From NCBI GenBank assembly GCA_030704615.1, contig CM060733.1:74438907-74502906 (forward strand): 64,000 nucleotides of DNA, in the 5' to 3' direction. Shown one piece after another: positions 23,423-33,720 of this stretch. Origin of the DNA: Takakia lepidozioides. Lineage: Eukaryota > Streptophyta > Takakiopsida > Takakiales > Takakiaceae. A program made the translations under genes and the position numbers. The notes below the pieces were generated by a model, which worked only from the letters and a program-made list of their open reading frames with translations, did not search any database and was not told where the DNA came from. Numbering within the stretch: position 1 is the first letter of the stretch; the number at the start of each line of letters is the position of its first letter.

Positions 23423-24143
23423 TGTCGTGGCCCTTTGCCTTGAGGGCGGGGGTCGGGACACAAGAGGGGCTGCCCCTGTGGTGGGGGCAATGGCAGCAAA
23501 TAGGAAAGGGGGCTGAAGCACCCTTGAGTGCCGAAGGCACTCAAGGAGGCGGTGGCGCTCACTAGTGGAGCCCCACAAACCGGGTGGCGGTGGTGGGGCT
23601 CCACGGGGTGGTGGTAGCGTAGGGAGTCATAGTGGGGGTGGCATAGGACTCACCATGAGGCTGAGGCCTTGTGGTGGGAGTCGTGGGGAGTCTTGGGACT
23701 CACCACGGTCCGTTGGGGTCGTGGTGGGTGGGCCAAGACTCACCGCGGCTCACCACTAGGACGATCGAGGGTCTGAGTGGTGGTGCACCAGATTTGGACT
23801 TGGCTACTTGTGGAACCCCCGCGGACACCTACAGAAGTATATATAGGGAGTAGTAACCCCGAAAACGGTGCAAGCCCGTTGGTGATAAAAAACTAGTGAG
23901 TAAGCGTGCGAGCCGGAAAACGACCAAGGTGTGGGGAGCTGTTCCGGACTGCCATCTACCAAAGGGAATTTCCACCGAGCCCGACAGGTCAAGGGTCGAG
24001 TGGGAGTGTGAGGGGGACCATTATGCCTTGGTGAGCAGCCGAAGCTCCGAGTTGGCCCGACGGCCGGTTTGGGAGTTAGGCGTGCGCATCAAAGCGAGTA
24101 ACTATGATTTGAAGGGGAGTTTATCGAAGTGAGGTGCGCGACA
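23423..24143 (+). repeat. Family-C LTR, plus orientation
   Basis: 721 bp starting TGTCGTGGCCCTTTGCC and ending GAGGTGCGCGACA, like the 42434-43157 LTR. It is followed directly by family-C gag sequence and preceded by family-C 3' internal sequence, so one LTR sits between the end of one element and the beginning of another. Confidence 0.9.
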
Positions 24144-24540
24144 GAAAGCCGATGATCCTCATGAGCCCGGTGAGGGCGACGCGTCACCGGAGTGACAACT
24201 GGACGAGGCAATTTATGCTTCTGAAAGCGAGGCCGCTCGAGAGCGGGAGGAATCTGAGGAGCAGGAGCTCGAGGACTTCCCAAAGGCTTCGCCAGACCAA
24301 CAGATGCCTCCAATGCCTGCAGCTTTGGGAAGGGCTTTTGGCGCAGTTTGGCGGGACACTGAAGGACATGATGAAAGCGGCCAACGCCACTTCCACTAAG
24401 GCAAAGTTTAAGGTGAAGCCTAAGGAACCAGGCACCTTCGAGGGCATCCAAAATCAGAAGGCACTCAATACCTAGCTCCTAGAGCTAGAGCAGTACTTCC
24501 GGGCGGCCAAGTTGAGTGACGAGGATCGGGTGGAAGTGGC
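24144..24540 (+). pseudogene. Family-C gag fragment
   Basis: Matches 43.25-43.64 kb: GATGATCCTCATGAGCCCGG, TTCCACTAAGGCAAAGTTTA (residues STKAKFKVKPKEP) and CGGGCGGCCAAGTTGAGTGA. The primer-binding site and the gag start are missing after the LTR. The copy ends abruptly at about 24540, where inverted LTR sequence begins. Confidence 0.85.
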
Positions 24541-24963
24541 ACCTTCTGTAGATGTCCACGGGGGTTCCACAAGTAGCCAAGTCCAAATCTGGTGCACCAC
24601 CACTTAGACCCTCAATCGTCCTAGTGGTGAGCCGCGGTGAGTCTTGGCCCACCTACCATGGCCCCAATGGACCGTGGTGAGTCCCAAGACTCCCCACGAC
24701 TCCCACCACAAGGCCTCAGCCTCATGGTGAGTCATATGCCACCCCCACTACGACTCCCTACACTACCACCACCCCTCGTGCCGCCTCCACCACCGCCACC
24801 CGGTTTGCGGGGCTCCACCTAGTGAGCGCCACCGCCTCCTTGAGTGCCGAAGGCACTCAAGGGTGTTTCAGCCCCCTTTCCTATTTGCTGCCATTGCCCC
24901 CACCACAGGGGTAGCCCCTCTTGTGTCCCGACCCCCCACCCTCAAGGCAAAGGGCCGCGACAC
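24541..24963 (-). repeat. Family-C LTR, inverted and truncated
   Basis: Reverse complement of the first ~420 bp of the family-C LTR; the LTR 5' terminus (TGTCGCGGCCC on the minus strand) is at 24963. Matches the middle of the plus LTR from CTTCTGTAG(A/G)TGTCC... inward. The LTR 3' part is missing at the junction with the gag fragment. Confidence 0.85.
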
Positions 24964-25059
24964 TTTCGGGCCGTTCCGCTTTCGCTTGGTCTTGCCCGAC
25001 ACCATGGTAGGGCCGATCTCAAAGGCGATTACGTACTGAAATCTAAGCTCTGATACCAA
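24964..25059 (-). other. Family-C primer-binding site and first bases of gag, inverted
   Basis: Minus strand reads TTGGTATCAGAGC (complement of the initiator tRNA-Met 3' end) just inside the LTR at 25060, then the gag start around an ATG (CCATGGTGTCGGGCAAGACC). Only about 96 bp of internal sequence remain between two LTRs. Confidence 0.85.
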
Positions 25060-25777
25060 GTGTCGCGTACTTCACTTTGGTAACTCCTCCTTTAAGTCAT
25101 AGTTACTTACTTCGATGCGCACGCCTAACTCCCAAACTGGCCGCCGGGCAAAGTCGGAGCTTCGGCTGCTCACCGGGGCATAACGGTCCCCCTTTGCTCC
25201 TCCACGAGACCCTCGCACACTTTGGGCCTGGTGGAAATTCCCTTTGGTTGTTGGCAGTCCAGAATAGCTCCGCACACCTTGGTCGCTTTCCGGCTCGCAC
25301 GCTTACTCACTAGCTTTTGGTCACCAACGGGCTTGCACCGTTCTCGGGGTTATTACTCCCTATATATACTTCTGTAGGTGTCCGTGGGGGTTCCACAAAC
25401 AGCCAAGTCCAAATCTGGTGCACCACCACCTCGACCCTTGATTCCTTGTGATGAGTCGCGGTGAGTTTTGGCCCATCTACCAGGGCCCGTGGTGAGTCCC
25501 AAGACTCCCCACGACTCCCATCATAAGGCCTCAGCCTCATGGTGAGTCTTATGCCACCCCCACTACGACTCCCTAAGCTACCACCACCCCTGGTGGAGCC
25601 CCCCCCACCGTAACCCGGTTTGCGGAGCTCCACCTAGTGAGCGCCTCCGCCTCCTTGAGTGCCTTCAGCACTCAATGGTGCTTCAACCCCCTTTCCTATT
25701 CGCTGCCACTGCCCCCACCACGGGGGCAACCCCTCTTGTGTCCCGACCCCTGGCCCTCAAGGCAAAGGGCCGCGACA
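25060..25777 (-). repeat. Family-C LTR, full length, inverted
   Basis: 718 bp with terminal TGTCGCG...CGCGACA inverted repeats. Serves as the 5' LTR of the tiny inverted derivative whose 3' LTR is the truncated copy at 24541-24963. Confidence 0.9.
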
Positions 25778-25799
25778 CAATCACCAGCGCAGCTACAAC

Positions 25800-25917
25800 G
25801 TGAGCCAAACATGTGAGCTTGTGAACTAGGCTCACGCTTTACCCACAAAGTGTGAACCCAAGCTCATGCTTCCCCACCAGAGCATGAGCCTGGGCCCACG
25901 CTTTGTAAGTGTGAGCG
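25800..25917. repeat. Inverted GTGAGCC / GGCTCAC word cluster
   Basis: Repeated GTGAGCC, GGCTCACGC, GCATGAGCC and GTGAGC words in both orientations, able to pair with one another. Similar clusters occur at about 145-215, 2112-2160 and 17152-17177. Confidence 0.6.
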
Positions 25918-25959
25918 CATAGGTGGTATTGCACAGAAAGAGGACCTATACTTGTCACT

Positions 25960-26160
25960 GACCCTATGGACTGTGCAACCCGCGTGGGCTGTGTTGAGCT
26001 GTGACAGATTGTGTCAAACTGTGGTGAACTGTGATAGGCTGTGTAACGCTGTGGTGGGCGGTGATATGTTGTGTTAAACTGTGGTGAACTGTGATAGGCT
26101 GTGTTATACTGTGGTGAGCTGTGTGAACACCCGTGTTCTCTGTTATGGCCATACATATTT
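25960..26160. repeat. Tandem CACAG-type repeat at the 3' end of family-A pol
   Basis: Degenerate repeats of about 12-25 bp built on CACAGY (here seen as GCTGTG on the plus strand), following integrase on the minus strand. The frame stays open through them, giving a Ser/Thr/His-rich tail (HHSLTQ, HHSVTQ). The same repeat type follows integrase at about 59.49-59.70 kb and lies inside the LTR at 51.95-52.17 kb. Confidence 0.8.
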
Positions 26161-27290
26161 GGTTTAACAACACATGCTCCGTTGGTGTTACTGGTGTAGG
26201 CTGTGATGGCATCTGTGTTTCAAGATGCAAATCATGATGCAATGGTTTGTCATGGATACCACTGTATCTTTTCAACTTATTGGCATTGACTCTTCCAAGC
26301 ATCTCTTTGTTAATGGTTTGTAACATGGCTGAGTTGATATCATACATCTTTTGTATGACATAAGGTCCTTTCCATGGCGACTTAAGCTTAGAAGCTTTAA
26401 TCTTTCCCTTCTTCTGCAACCACAATACCAAATCACCCGTCTTAAAAGTCTTCAGTTTACCTTCATCAAACTGATCCTTCCTCTTCATCTGAATTCTGGT
26501 CATGTTATCTGCTGCATCCGCACGTACTTCCTCCACATGATATAATTCATGTTTCCTAACTTTAATTGAATCATCCAATTCCATTCTTCTTCCCCATTCC
26601 GTTCTCATAGTAGGTAATAAGAATTCTACTTGAAGTAAAGCTTCCATACCATAAACTAATTGGAATGGTGTATACTTGGTTGTGACTCTATATGAAGTCT
26701 TGTATGACCACAAAGCTGTCGGTAGCTTTGTATCCCAATCCGTTTTGTTTGCATTGACTATCTTAGCCAAGATAGTACATAGTATTTTGTTGGTGGCCTC
26801 TGTCTGCCCATTGCCCTGTGGGTAATAGGTTGTACTCTTCATGTGCATAATCATTAACTCTTTAGTCATTAGTTCTATGGTCTCATTAATGAAGTGACTT
26901 CCCTGGTCACTGATAAATTCCAGGGGACAGCCAAATCTTGTAAGTATGTTCTCATACAGGAACCTTGCTGTGTAGACTTAGCTGTGTTGTCCCTCAGAGC
27001 CTTAGCTTCCACCCACTTTGTAATATAATCAGTGGCTGTGATTATATACTTGTTCTGTGTATTCCTAGCTGGTGGGTTAATTGGTCCAACAAAGTTTAGT
27101 CCTCATTTTTTGAATGGTTCAGTAGGCATCGTAGGAGGCAAAGCCATCTTCTCATATCTTTGCAAAGGTCCTAGCCTCTGACACTCATCACAACTCTTGC
27201 AATACTTGTGCACATCTTTGAACATAGTAGGCCACCAGTATCCTGCCTACTGGTAGTCTCCTCTCCAAAATGACCTCCAGCCACTCATTT
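26161..27290 (-). pseudogene. Family-A integrase, inverted copy
   Basis: The minus ORF 26869-25964 holds the integrase core end and C-terminal part: STTYYPQGNGQTEATNK carries the catalytic Glu, then WSYKTSYRVTTKYTPFQLVY and the GDLVLWLQKKGKIKASKLKS chromatin/DNA-binding SH3-like part. Upstream (to about 27290) the SDQGSHF and zinc (HHCC) regions are present but broken by stops and shifts. Very similar to 58.3-59.4 kb. Confidence 0.88.
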
Positions 27291-28850
27291 ATGAACTTCT
27301 TCCAAAACTTTATTTACTTCATGGTGGTACAAGCATCGTTTAAGAACTCCATCAGGTCCTAACTTATACATTCTGCCACCTATCATAGTATAGGGTAAAG
27401 CCTTGATAGCTACTCTCTTCTTCTGTTCCTTCCCATAACTGGGTGGGCACTAACCATGAGTAAGGTAGTATCTGATTGGCCACTGCCAATCTAACCAATC
27501 ATTTGCACTTCTTTGCACCTCCATTGCAAATAGACTCGCATCAGGTAGTTGGTCGTCTAATCCCGTGGCAGGCTCTCTTGTTGATAGGCGTGACAAGTGA
27601 TCTGCCACAAGATGCAAACGGCCAGACTTGTAAACAACTTCGAATTCAAACTCGTGCAAGATTATTAACTATCTTGTTATCCTGCCACTTATCAAAGGCT
27701 TGTTCACCAGATAAATCAAAGCCTGATGATCCACATAAAACATAAACTTCCTTCCCAATAGGTAATGCCTGAATTTCTTGACTGCATAAATTATTGCCAA
27801 TGCTTTTCTTTCAATGGTGCTATAGTTCCTTTCAGCACTGTTCAACAACCTGCTAGCATAGTACACAGGTGAATCTATGTTTCATGTGATATTTTGGGCT
27901 AACACAGCTCCCAATGCTTCTCCTGAGGCATCACAGTGTACATGAAATACTACATGCTAGTGAGGGTTAATCAGCACAGGTGTAGTTGTTACTGACAATG
28001 TAAGTTCCTCAACATTCAGCTGTCCATATAAACATTGCATCCTTTTTCAAAAGCTTGCTCAATGGAGCTGCCATCTGTGTATACCGTTTGACAAATCTAC
28101 TATAATAAGTAGTTTGTCCAAGGAACCTCATTGGACCTTTAACGTTACTTGGTGGTGGTGAGGCTTTAATAGCCTCTGTCTTTCTAGGATCCACAAGCAG
28201 TCCCTTCTTACACACAATGTGTCCCAGTAGTACCCCTGAGTTCACACAGAAAGTACACTTTTCCGGATTCAGACCAAGACCTCTCATCCTGCATCTGGCC
28301 AAACATAATTCCAACTTCTGCAAGTGCTCATTCTTAGAGCTGTACACACTAAAGTCATTTAAGTACACATGCATGAAATCATCCAGATACTCGTGAAAAG
28401 ATTCACTTATCACCCTCTGGAAAGTTGTTGGTGCATTACAAAGTCCAAAAGACATGACTTTGCATGCATAAGCACCCCAGTCTGTGATGAAAGCTGTATT
28501 TCCCTTGTCTTCTTCCGCCACTTGCACTTGGTTATATCCACTGAAGCCATCCATGAATGAGTACATCTCATGGCCTGCCACAGTGTCCAGTACAGCTTCT
28601 GTAAATGGCAAGGGAAATGGATCTTTCTTTGTACAAGCATTCAGCTTCTTATAGTTCACACAAACTCTCAGTTTACCATTTTCTTGGGAACTATCACAAT
28701 GGGTAACAACCAAGTTGTATACTCTATCGGGTATATGAACTTAGCCTCAGCCAACTTCTTGATCTCTTCCCCAACCTTTTGTGCATAGTTGGGATTCATC
28801 CTGTACCTTGCCTGTTTGATTGGCACTGACCCTGGTTCCAGTTCAATCTT
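27291..28850 (-). pseudogene. Family-A reverse transcriptase and RNase H, inverted copy
   Basis: RT: KLRVCVNYKKLNACTKKDPF, SFMDGFSGYNQVQVAEED, FGLCNAPTTFQRVISE, then the catalytic box reads HVYLNDFSVYS: the Y-x-D-D has become Y-L-N-D, so this RT would be dead. RNase [21 protein letters not shown] and GRLHLVADHLSRLS (27866-27450). Frame breaks lie between the two. Corresponds to 56.8-58.3 kb. Confidence 0.9.
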
Positions 28851-29461
28851 ATGCTAGCAAATCTCAGGGGGTATCCCTTTCAGATCCTCATAGCTCCATG
28901 CAAATACATCTTTGTATTTGATAAACAGGCTCTTAGCCTCCTCAAAGAATTATGGCTCCAAGTCAGCCCCTATTTTCACCATTCTTGGTTCCTCCTCAGT
29001 TCCCACATTCACTTCTCTTACCTACTCCTCAGCTGTGATTGTCCATCCAGCCACTACTTCATCCTGTAAACTCACAGTGGCTGGTTCTTCCATTTCTCCC
29101 TCTCTTTCCTCATAGAAATGTGGTGGATAACTACTTGTTTCACCCTCAATTGGTGTGGCTGTTAATGCATCACAGCAGATACCTTTAAAACAACTCAGAC
29201 CTCCCAGTTGCATTTCTGCAACCTGCTCCCACTCTAGGTGTGCAGCAAACAGGGTAGCTTCTTGCTCTCATCATCTCCCCTCCAGTCATACTCTCTAACT
29301 CCATGAGGTCTTCTGGTAGCAGGTAGCCTACTAGATTTCTTAGTGGTGACCTGTATCTTGTGCTTCCCATCATGCACAGTCAGTAACTGGGAATTCCAGT
29401 CATGGAATACCCTGGTATGTTTCAGCCATGGTCGACCCAGCAATAAAGAGTAAGCTTCTGT
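28851..29461 (-). pseudogene. Family-A protease-RT linker, inverted copy
   Basis: Minus frames contain AYSLLLGRPWLKHTRVFHDW, LPATRRPHGVREYDW and PPHFYEEREGE, which match 56.12-56.50 kb between protease and RT. The copy is cut at about 29461, upstream of the protease active-site loop, by unrelated sequence. Confidence 0.88.
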
Positions 29462-29987
29462 CGTGCGCATACGTATCGCTACACAACTACATCACCTGTC
29501 CAAACCATACCACACATATATGCACAATAAAGTAGTCTGCCACAATGATAAGAAAGCTAAGAACACACTGTTCACACAAGAAACAACATGAATCCAGCAG
29601 CATCACTCTTTAAGATAATAGTCGAACCAGGGGCATCCCAAGCTATGGGGACTCCACCCCACAACAACCTATACTCCCTACATAAGCACACTCAGATTCT
29701 AAAGCGTGAAGGAGCTCGGTCGCGCAGGCTCAACTCAAGAGAGATGAGCTGCGCGACTGACGCTCTCGTGAAGATAAGACGGTTCAGGTGTCAAACTAAA
29801 CTTGACACTTGATTTAACACTTGACCTAAATCCAAGTGTTAAATACAAATAACTAGCTTTATTCTAGTTAGGTTCACACTGTGCTTATTTAACTTGACAG
29901 CTGTTGTGCGCATACGTATCGCTACACAACTACATCGCTGTCCAAACCACACCACACATATATGCACAATAAAGTAGGCTGCCATAA
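29462..29987. repeat. Pair of ~83-bp direct repeats flanking ~360 bp
   Basis: TGCGCATACGTATCGCTACA...CACATATATGCACAATAAAG(T) occurs at about 29463-29543 and again at 29905-29986 with few differences. The spacer holds a perfect 12-bp inverted repeat (ATTTAACACTTG...CAAGTGTTAAAT, about 29811-29845) and no ORF. The layout resembles a very short LTR-type (TRIM-like) element, but no primer-binding site is obvious. Confidence 0.7.
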
Positions 29988-30244
29988 TCGTCCCCCTAGC
30001 TGGTGGATAGTCCCTCTAACTCCAGATAGCTACAAGATGTAATAGCCACAGCCGTACTAAGTCCTCTATCATTGTCCCTATTGTACTCAAACTCTATTGA
30101 CCAAGAGGCCGGGTACAAGAGTAGCCCCATCGTTAGTCGTCGTCTTGCAATCTGTGAACTTGAGCCAGGACCTCGTGTATTCAAGGTCTCCTATAGCTGG
30201 GCCTTGCATTGCTTGTTAGCCTTCCATGGTTGTATCCACTTCCA
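29988..30244. other. 3' end region of element B, no ORF
   Basis: Lies beyond the stop of the PHD-finger frame on the minus strand. Should hold the untranslated end of element B; a G-rich CTAGGGGGACG (minus, near 29990-30000) could be a polypurine tract. No LTR partner was found in the window. Confidence 0.35.
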
Positions 30245-30388
30245 CTATCCAATGCAATATGGACATAACCAATCCCCATCCGGAACCATCTCAAGAGGTG
30301 GAGTCAAGCATCCCATATGCCAACCTCTAGAGCATCGATCACACACCAGCATGATGGTTGCCCCTCTAGCAGACCCACACAACATGTA
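30245..30388 (-). other. PHD finger at the C-terminus of element B polyprotein
   Basis: The last 45 residues read Y-M-L-C-G, then MLVCDRCSRGWHMGC, LTPPLEMVPDGDWLCPYC and a stop. This is the PHD C4-H-C3 layout: C-x2-C, H-x2-C (W-H-M-G-C), P-P at the usual place, D-x-W-x-C-P-x-C at the end. The first ligand is Tyr (TAC) where Cys (TGC/TGT) is expected, one transition away, probably decay. PHD fingers read histone H3 N-termini; in a retroelement polyprotein this would sit where chromoviruses carry a chromodomain. Confidence 0.85.
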
Positions 30389-31335
30389 CCTCAAACTTGC
30401 AGATACCACTGCCAGGTTTGGGTCAATCCTGCCATCGACATTCGGAAGGTGACATGGTGCACAATTACGCACATGGTCTTTCCAAGTCATGCCATCCCGA
30501 CCCTCCAAGATCAGGACCCCTGAGGGCAACGCCTCTCGAACCCTCAGAATAACACGCCCTGTAGTAACATCCAGAGTCGTAGGGGCAGTCTGCTGCAAAT
30601 AAACATAGTCACCAGGGCTAAACCTCCGAACCCCATGACGATATCCTCCACCACGTATAGTGGCATACCTCAACGTATCACGGTGTTATGCAATGGCAAG
30701 GTTCTCAAAAGCCATGGGCATGACTTTCTTGAATAACTCTGCACACTGATCACATGCACGTACCCACACGTCCGGATCGTCAAGGTTAAGGACTTGAGCA
30801 GTGTCCCTACGAATGGCTGTAGGCAAATCCGGCTCTCGGCCAAAGAGAATGAAATATGGTGAAAATGAGGCAAGTGATGCTTGTTTGCTGAACCTATAGC
30901 CCATGGCTAACCAAAGAACCTGAAGATCCCAATCTCCTAGGTGTCCCTTCTGCAAGCCATACTTGCGCAAACCCCTCTTCACCGTCAAAACAACTCTCTC
31001 TGCTAAGCCATCGGCCTCAGGATGATCCCGAAAAGTGGTGCGGTGGTCTATCAAAGCTTTATCACACAAAGCCTGAAACTCCCCCAAGAACTCTATCCCT
31101 TAGTCCGTGAGTACCTCAGCTGGAGCACCAAATCGGCTAAGCACATGATCCAAGAATGCATACGCAGCCCCCTCATTAGCCTTGTCAGGCAATGGAATCA
31201 ACTCAATCCACTTGGAGAAGTGCTCCACCATCACCAATACATATCTGTGGTGGCGCATAGTCAGTGGCAACGGTCCTGCGAAGTCAAGACTCCACATGTA
31301 GCCCAATCCCATGATTGATAAAAGATGCAACTGTG
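30245..31335 (-). pseudogene. Element B integrase core and C-terminal region
   Basis: WSLDFAGPLPLTMRHHRYVL carries the first Asp of the DDE integrase; HFSKWIELIPLPDKANEGAA and RFGAPAEVLTD the second Asp; HPEADGLAERVVLTVKRGLR the Glu-bearing helix (30.99-31.04 kb). SPYFILFGREPDLPT and HGVRRFSPGDYVYLQQ continue the family C-terminal part. Small breaks exist near 31090 and 30680. The frame resumes the integrase zinc domain at 37071 once element D is disregarded. It ends in a PHD finger. Confidence 0.9.
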
Positions 31336-31479
31336 GTGTAGGGGGGGGCTGCTATTTCATGAACGGCATGAGCATGAGCGGGAAAAAAAAAAAACCATGA
31401 GCAGACCATTGTAAGTCCACGGAAATAGGGTTAGGAGGCACGGAAATAGGGTCATGTGAAGTTGGAATGTGGCACCGGT

Positions 31480-32874
31480 GGACTTGAAATGCAACATTTT
31501 ATTGCATTTACTTGCCGAAACTGGGCCCGGAACTGGAAAAATGGAGCTGAATTTCCGATTTTGGTGCCAGTCAGATCTGGGACTTAGCCATTTTAGGCCC
31601 CGAACTAGAAAAATGGCGTTTTTTTTTTTTTTTTTTTTTTTCGGTGCCATTTTTCAGTTCGGGGCTGAAAATGGCTAAGTCCCAGATCTGACTGGGCCCG
31701 GAACTGGAAAAATGGCGCCGAATTTCCGATTTTGGTGCCAGCCACCCTAGGGACTTAGCCATTTTCGAGCCCGAACTGGAAAAATGGCGCCATTTTTCCA
31801 GTTCGGGCCCCAAAATGGCTAAGTCCCAGATCTGATATGGCGGGGAACTGGAAAAATGGTGCCGAATTTCCAGTTGCGGTTCCAGCCATCGTAGGGACTT
31901 AGCCATTTTCGGGGCCCGGAACTGGAAAAATTGCGCCATTTTTCCATTTCGGGGCCGAAAATGGCTAAGTCCCAGATCTGACTCGGCCCCGAACTGGAAA
32001 AAATGGCGCCGAATTTCCGATTTTGGTGCCAGCCACCCTAGGGACTTAGCCATTTTCGGCCCCGAACTGGAAAAATGGCGCTATTTTTCCAGTTCGGGGC
32101 CGAAAATGGCTAAGTCCCAGATCTGATAGGGCGCAGAACTGGAAAAATGGTGCCAGTTTTTCCAGCCATCGTAGGGACTTAGCCATTTTCGGGGCCGAAA
32201 TGGCTAAGTCCCAGATCTGCCTGGGCCCCAAACTGGAAAAATGGCACCGAATTTCCGATTTTGGGTGCCAGACAGATCTGGGACTTAGCCGTTTTCGGCC
32301 CCAAACTGGAAAAAAATCGTATTTTTTATTTTTTATTTTTTTTTCGGCGCCATTTTTCCAGTTCGGGGCCGAAAAAGGCCAAGTCCCAGATCTGACTATG
32401 CCAGAAATGGAAAAATGGCGCCGAATTTCCGATTTTGGGTGCCAGTCAGATCTGGGACTTAGCCGTTTTCGGCCCCGAACTGGACAAATGGCGTTTTTTT
32501 TTTTTTTTTTTTTTTTTTTTGGGTTTTTTTTTCGGCTTCATTTTTCCATTTCGGGGCCGAAAATGGCTAAGTCCCAGATCTGACTGGCACCAAAATCGGA
32601 AATTCGGCGCCATTTTTCCAGTCATGCAGGTAATTCGAAGAGCGGATGAATGGAAATCCGGCGCCGGATTTCCATCCGCCAGGTAAGTCGGTGCACAAAA
32701 TTTCCTTCATGCAGGTAATTCGAAGAGCGGATGGATGAAAATCCGGCACCGGATTTCCATCGATCCACTATTCGAATTACCTGCATGACTGGGAAAATGG
32801 CGCCGAATTTCCGATTTTGGGTGCCAGTCAGATCTGGGACTTAGCCGTTTTCGGCCCCGAACTAGAAAAATGGC

Positions 32875-32908
<34 letters not shown>

Positions 32909-33720
32909 CCATTTCGGGGCCGAAAATGGCTAAGTCCCAGATCTGACTGGCACCAAAATCAGAAATTCGGCGCCATTTTTCCAGTCATGCAGGTAATTCG
33001 AAGAGCGGAAATCCGTCGCCGGATTTCCATCCGCCAGGTAAGTCGGCGCGCAAAATTTCCTTCATGCAGGTAATTCGAAGAGCGGATGGATGAAAATCCG
33101 GCGTCGGATTTCCATCGATCCGCTCTTCAAATTACCTGCATGACTAGAAAAATGACGCCGAATTTCCGATTTTGGGTGCCAATCAGATCTGGGACTTAGC
33201 CGTTTTCGGCCCCGAACTGGAAAAATGGCGTTATTTATTTATTTATTTTTCCCCTCTCTCCGGCGCCATTTTTTCTATTTCGGGGCCGAAAATGGCTAAG
33301 TGCCAGATCTGACTTGCACCAAAATCGGAAATTTGGCGCCATTTTTCCAGTCATGCAGGTAATTCGAAGAGCGGATGGATGGAAATCCGCCAGCTAGGTC
33401 GGCGCGCAAAATTTCCGTCATGCAGGTAATTCGAAGAGCGGATGGATGGAAATCCGGCGCCGGATTTCCATCCGCAAGGTTGGTCGGAGAGCGGATGGAT
33501 GGAGATCCGGCGCTGAATTTCCATCCTGCAGGTAAGTCGAATCCCGGATGGATGGAAATCCGGCGCCGAATTTCCATCCAGCAGGTAAGTCGGATCGCTG
33601 GCGTATGGATATTCGGCGCCGAATTTCCATTCGCCAGGAATTTCGAAGCGCTGAATTACCTTCCTGCAGGTAATTCTGAGCGTGTCCGATTGATTTTTCG
33701 GATTTTTCTTGGAATCCTTC
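31480..33720. repeat. Inverted-repeat array, AAATGGCTAAGTCCCAGATC family
   Basis: The word AAATGGCTAAGTCCCAGATC and its reverse complement alternate every ~60-150 bp, linked by GAACTGGAAAAATGGCGCC and GCGCCGAATTTCCGATTTTG. Long T runs interrupt it (31620-31641, 32494-32520, 32877-32908). From about 32620 a second word set (CATGCAGGTAATTCGAAGAG, GGATGGATGGAAATCCG) joins. The open frames on both strands here are translations of the repeat. Confidence 0.9.
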
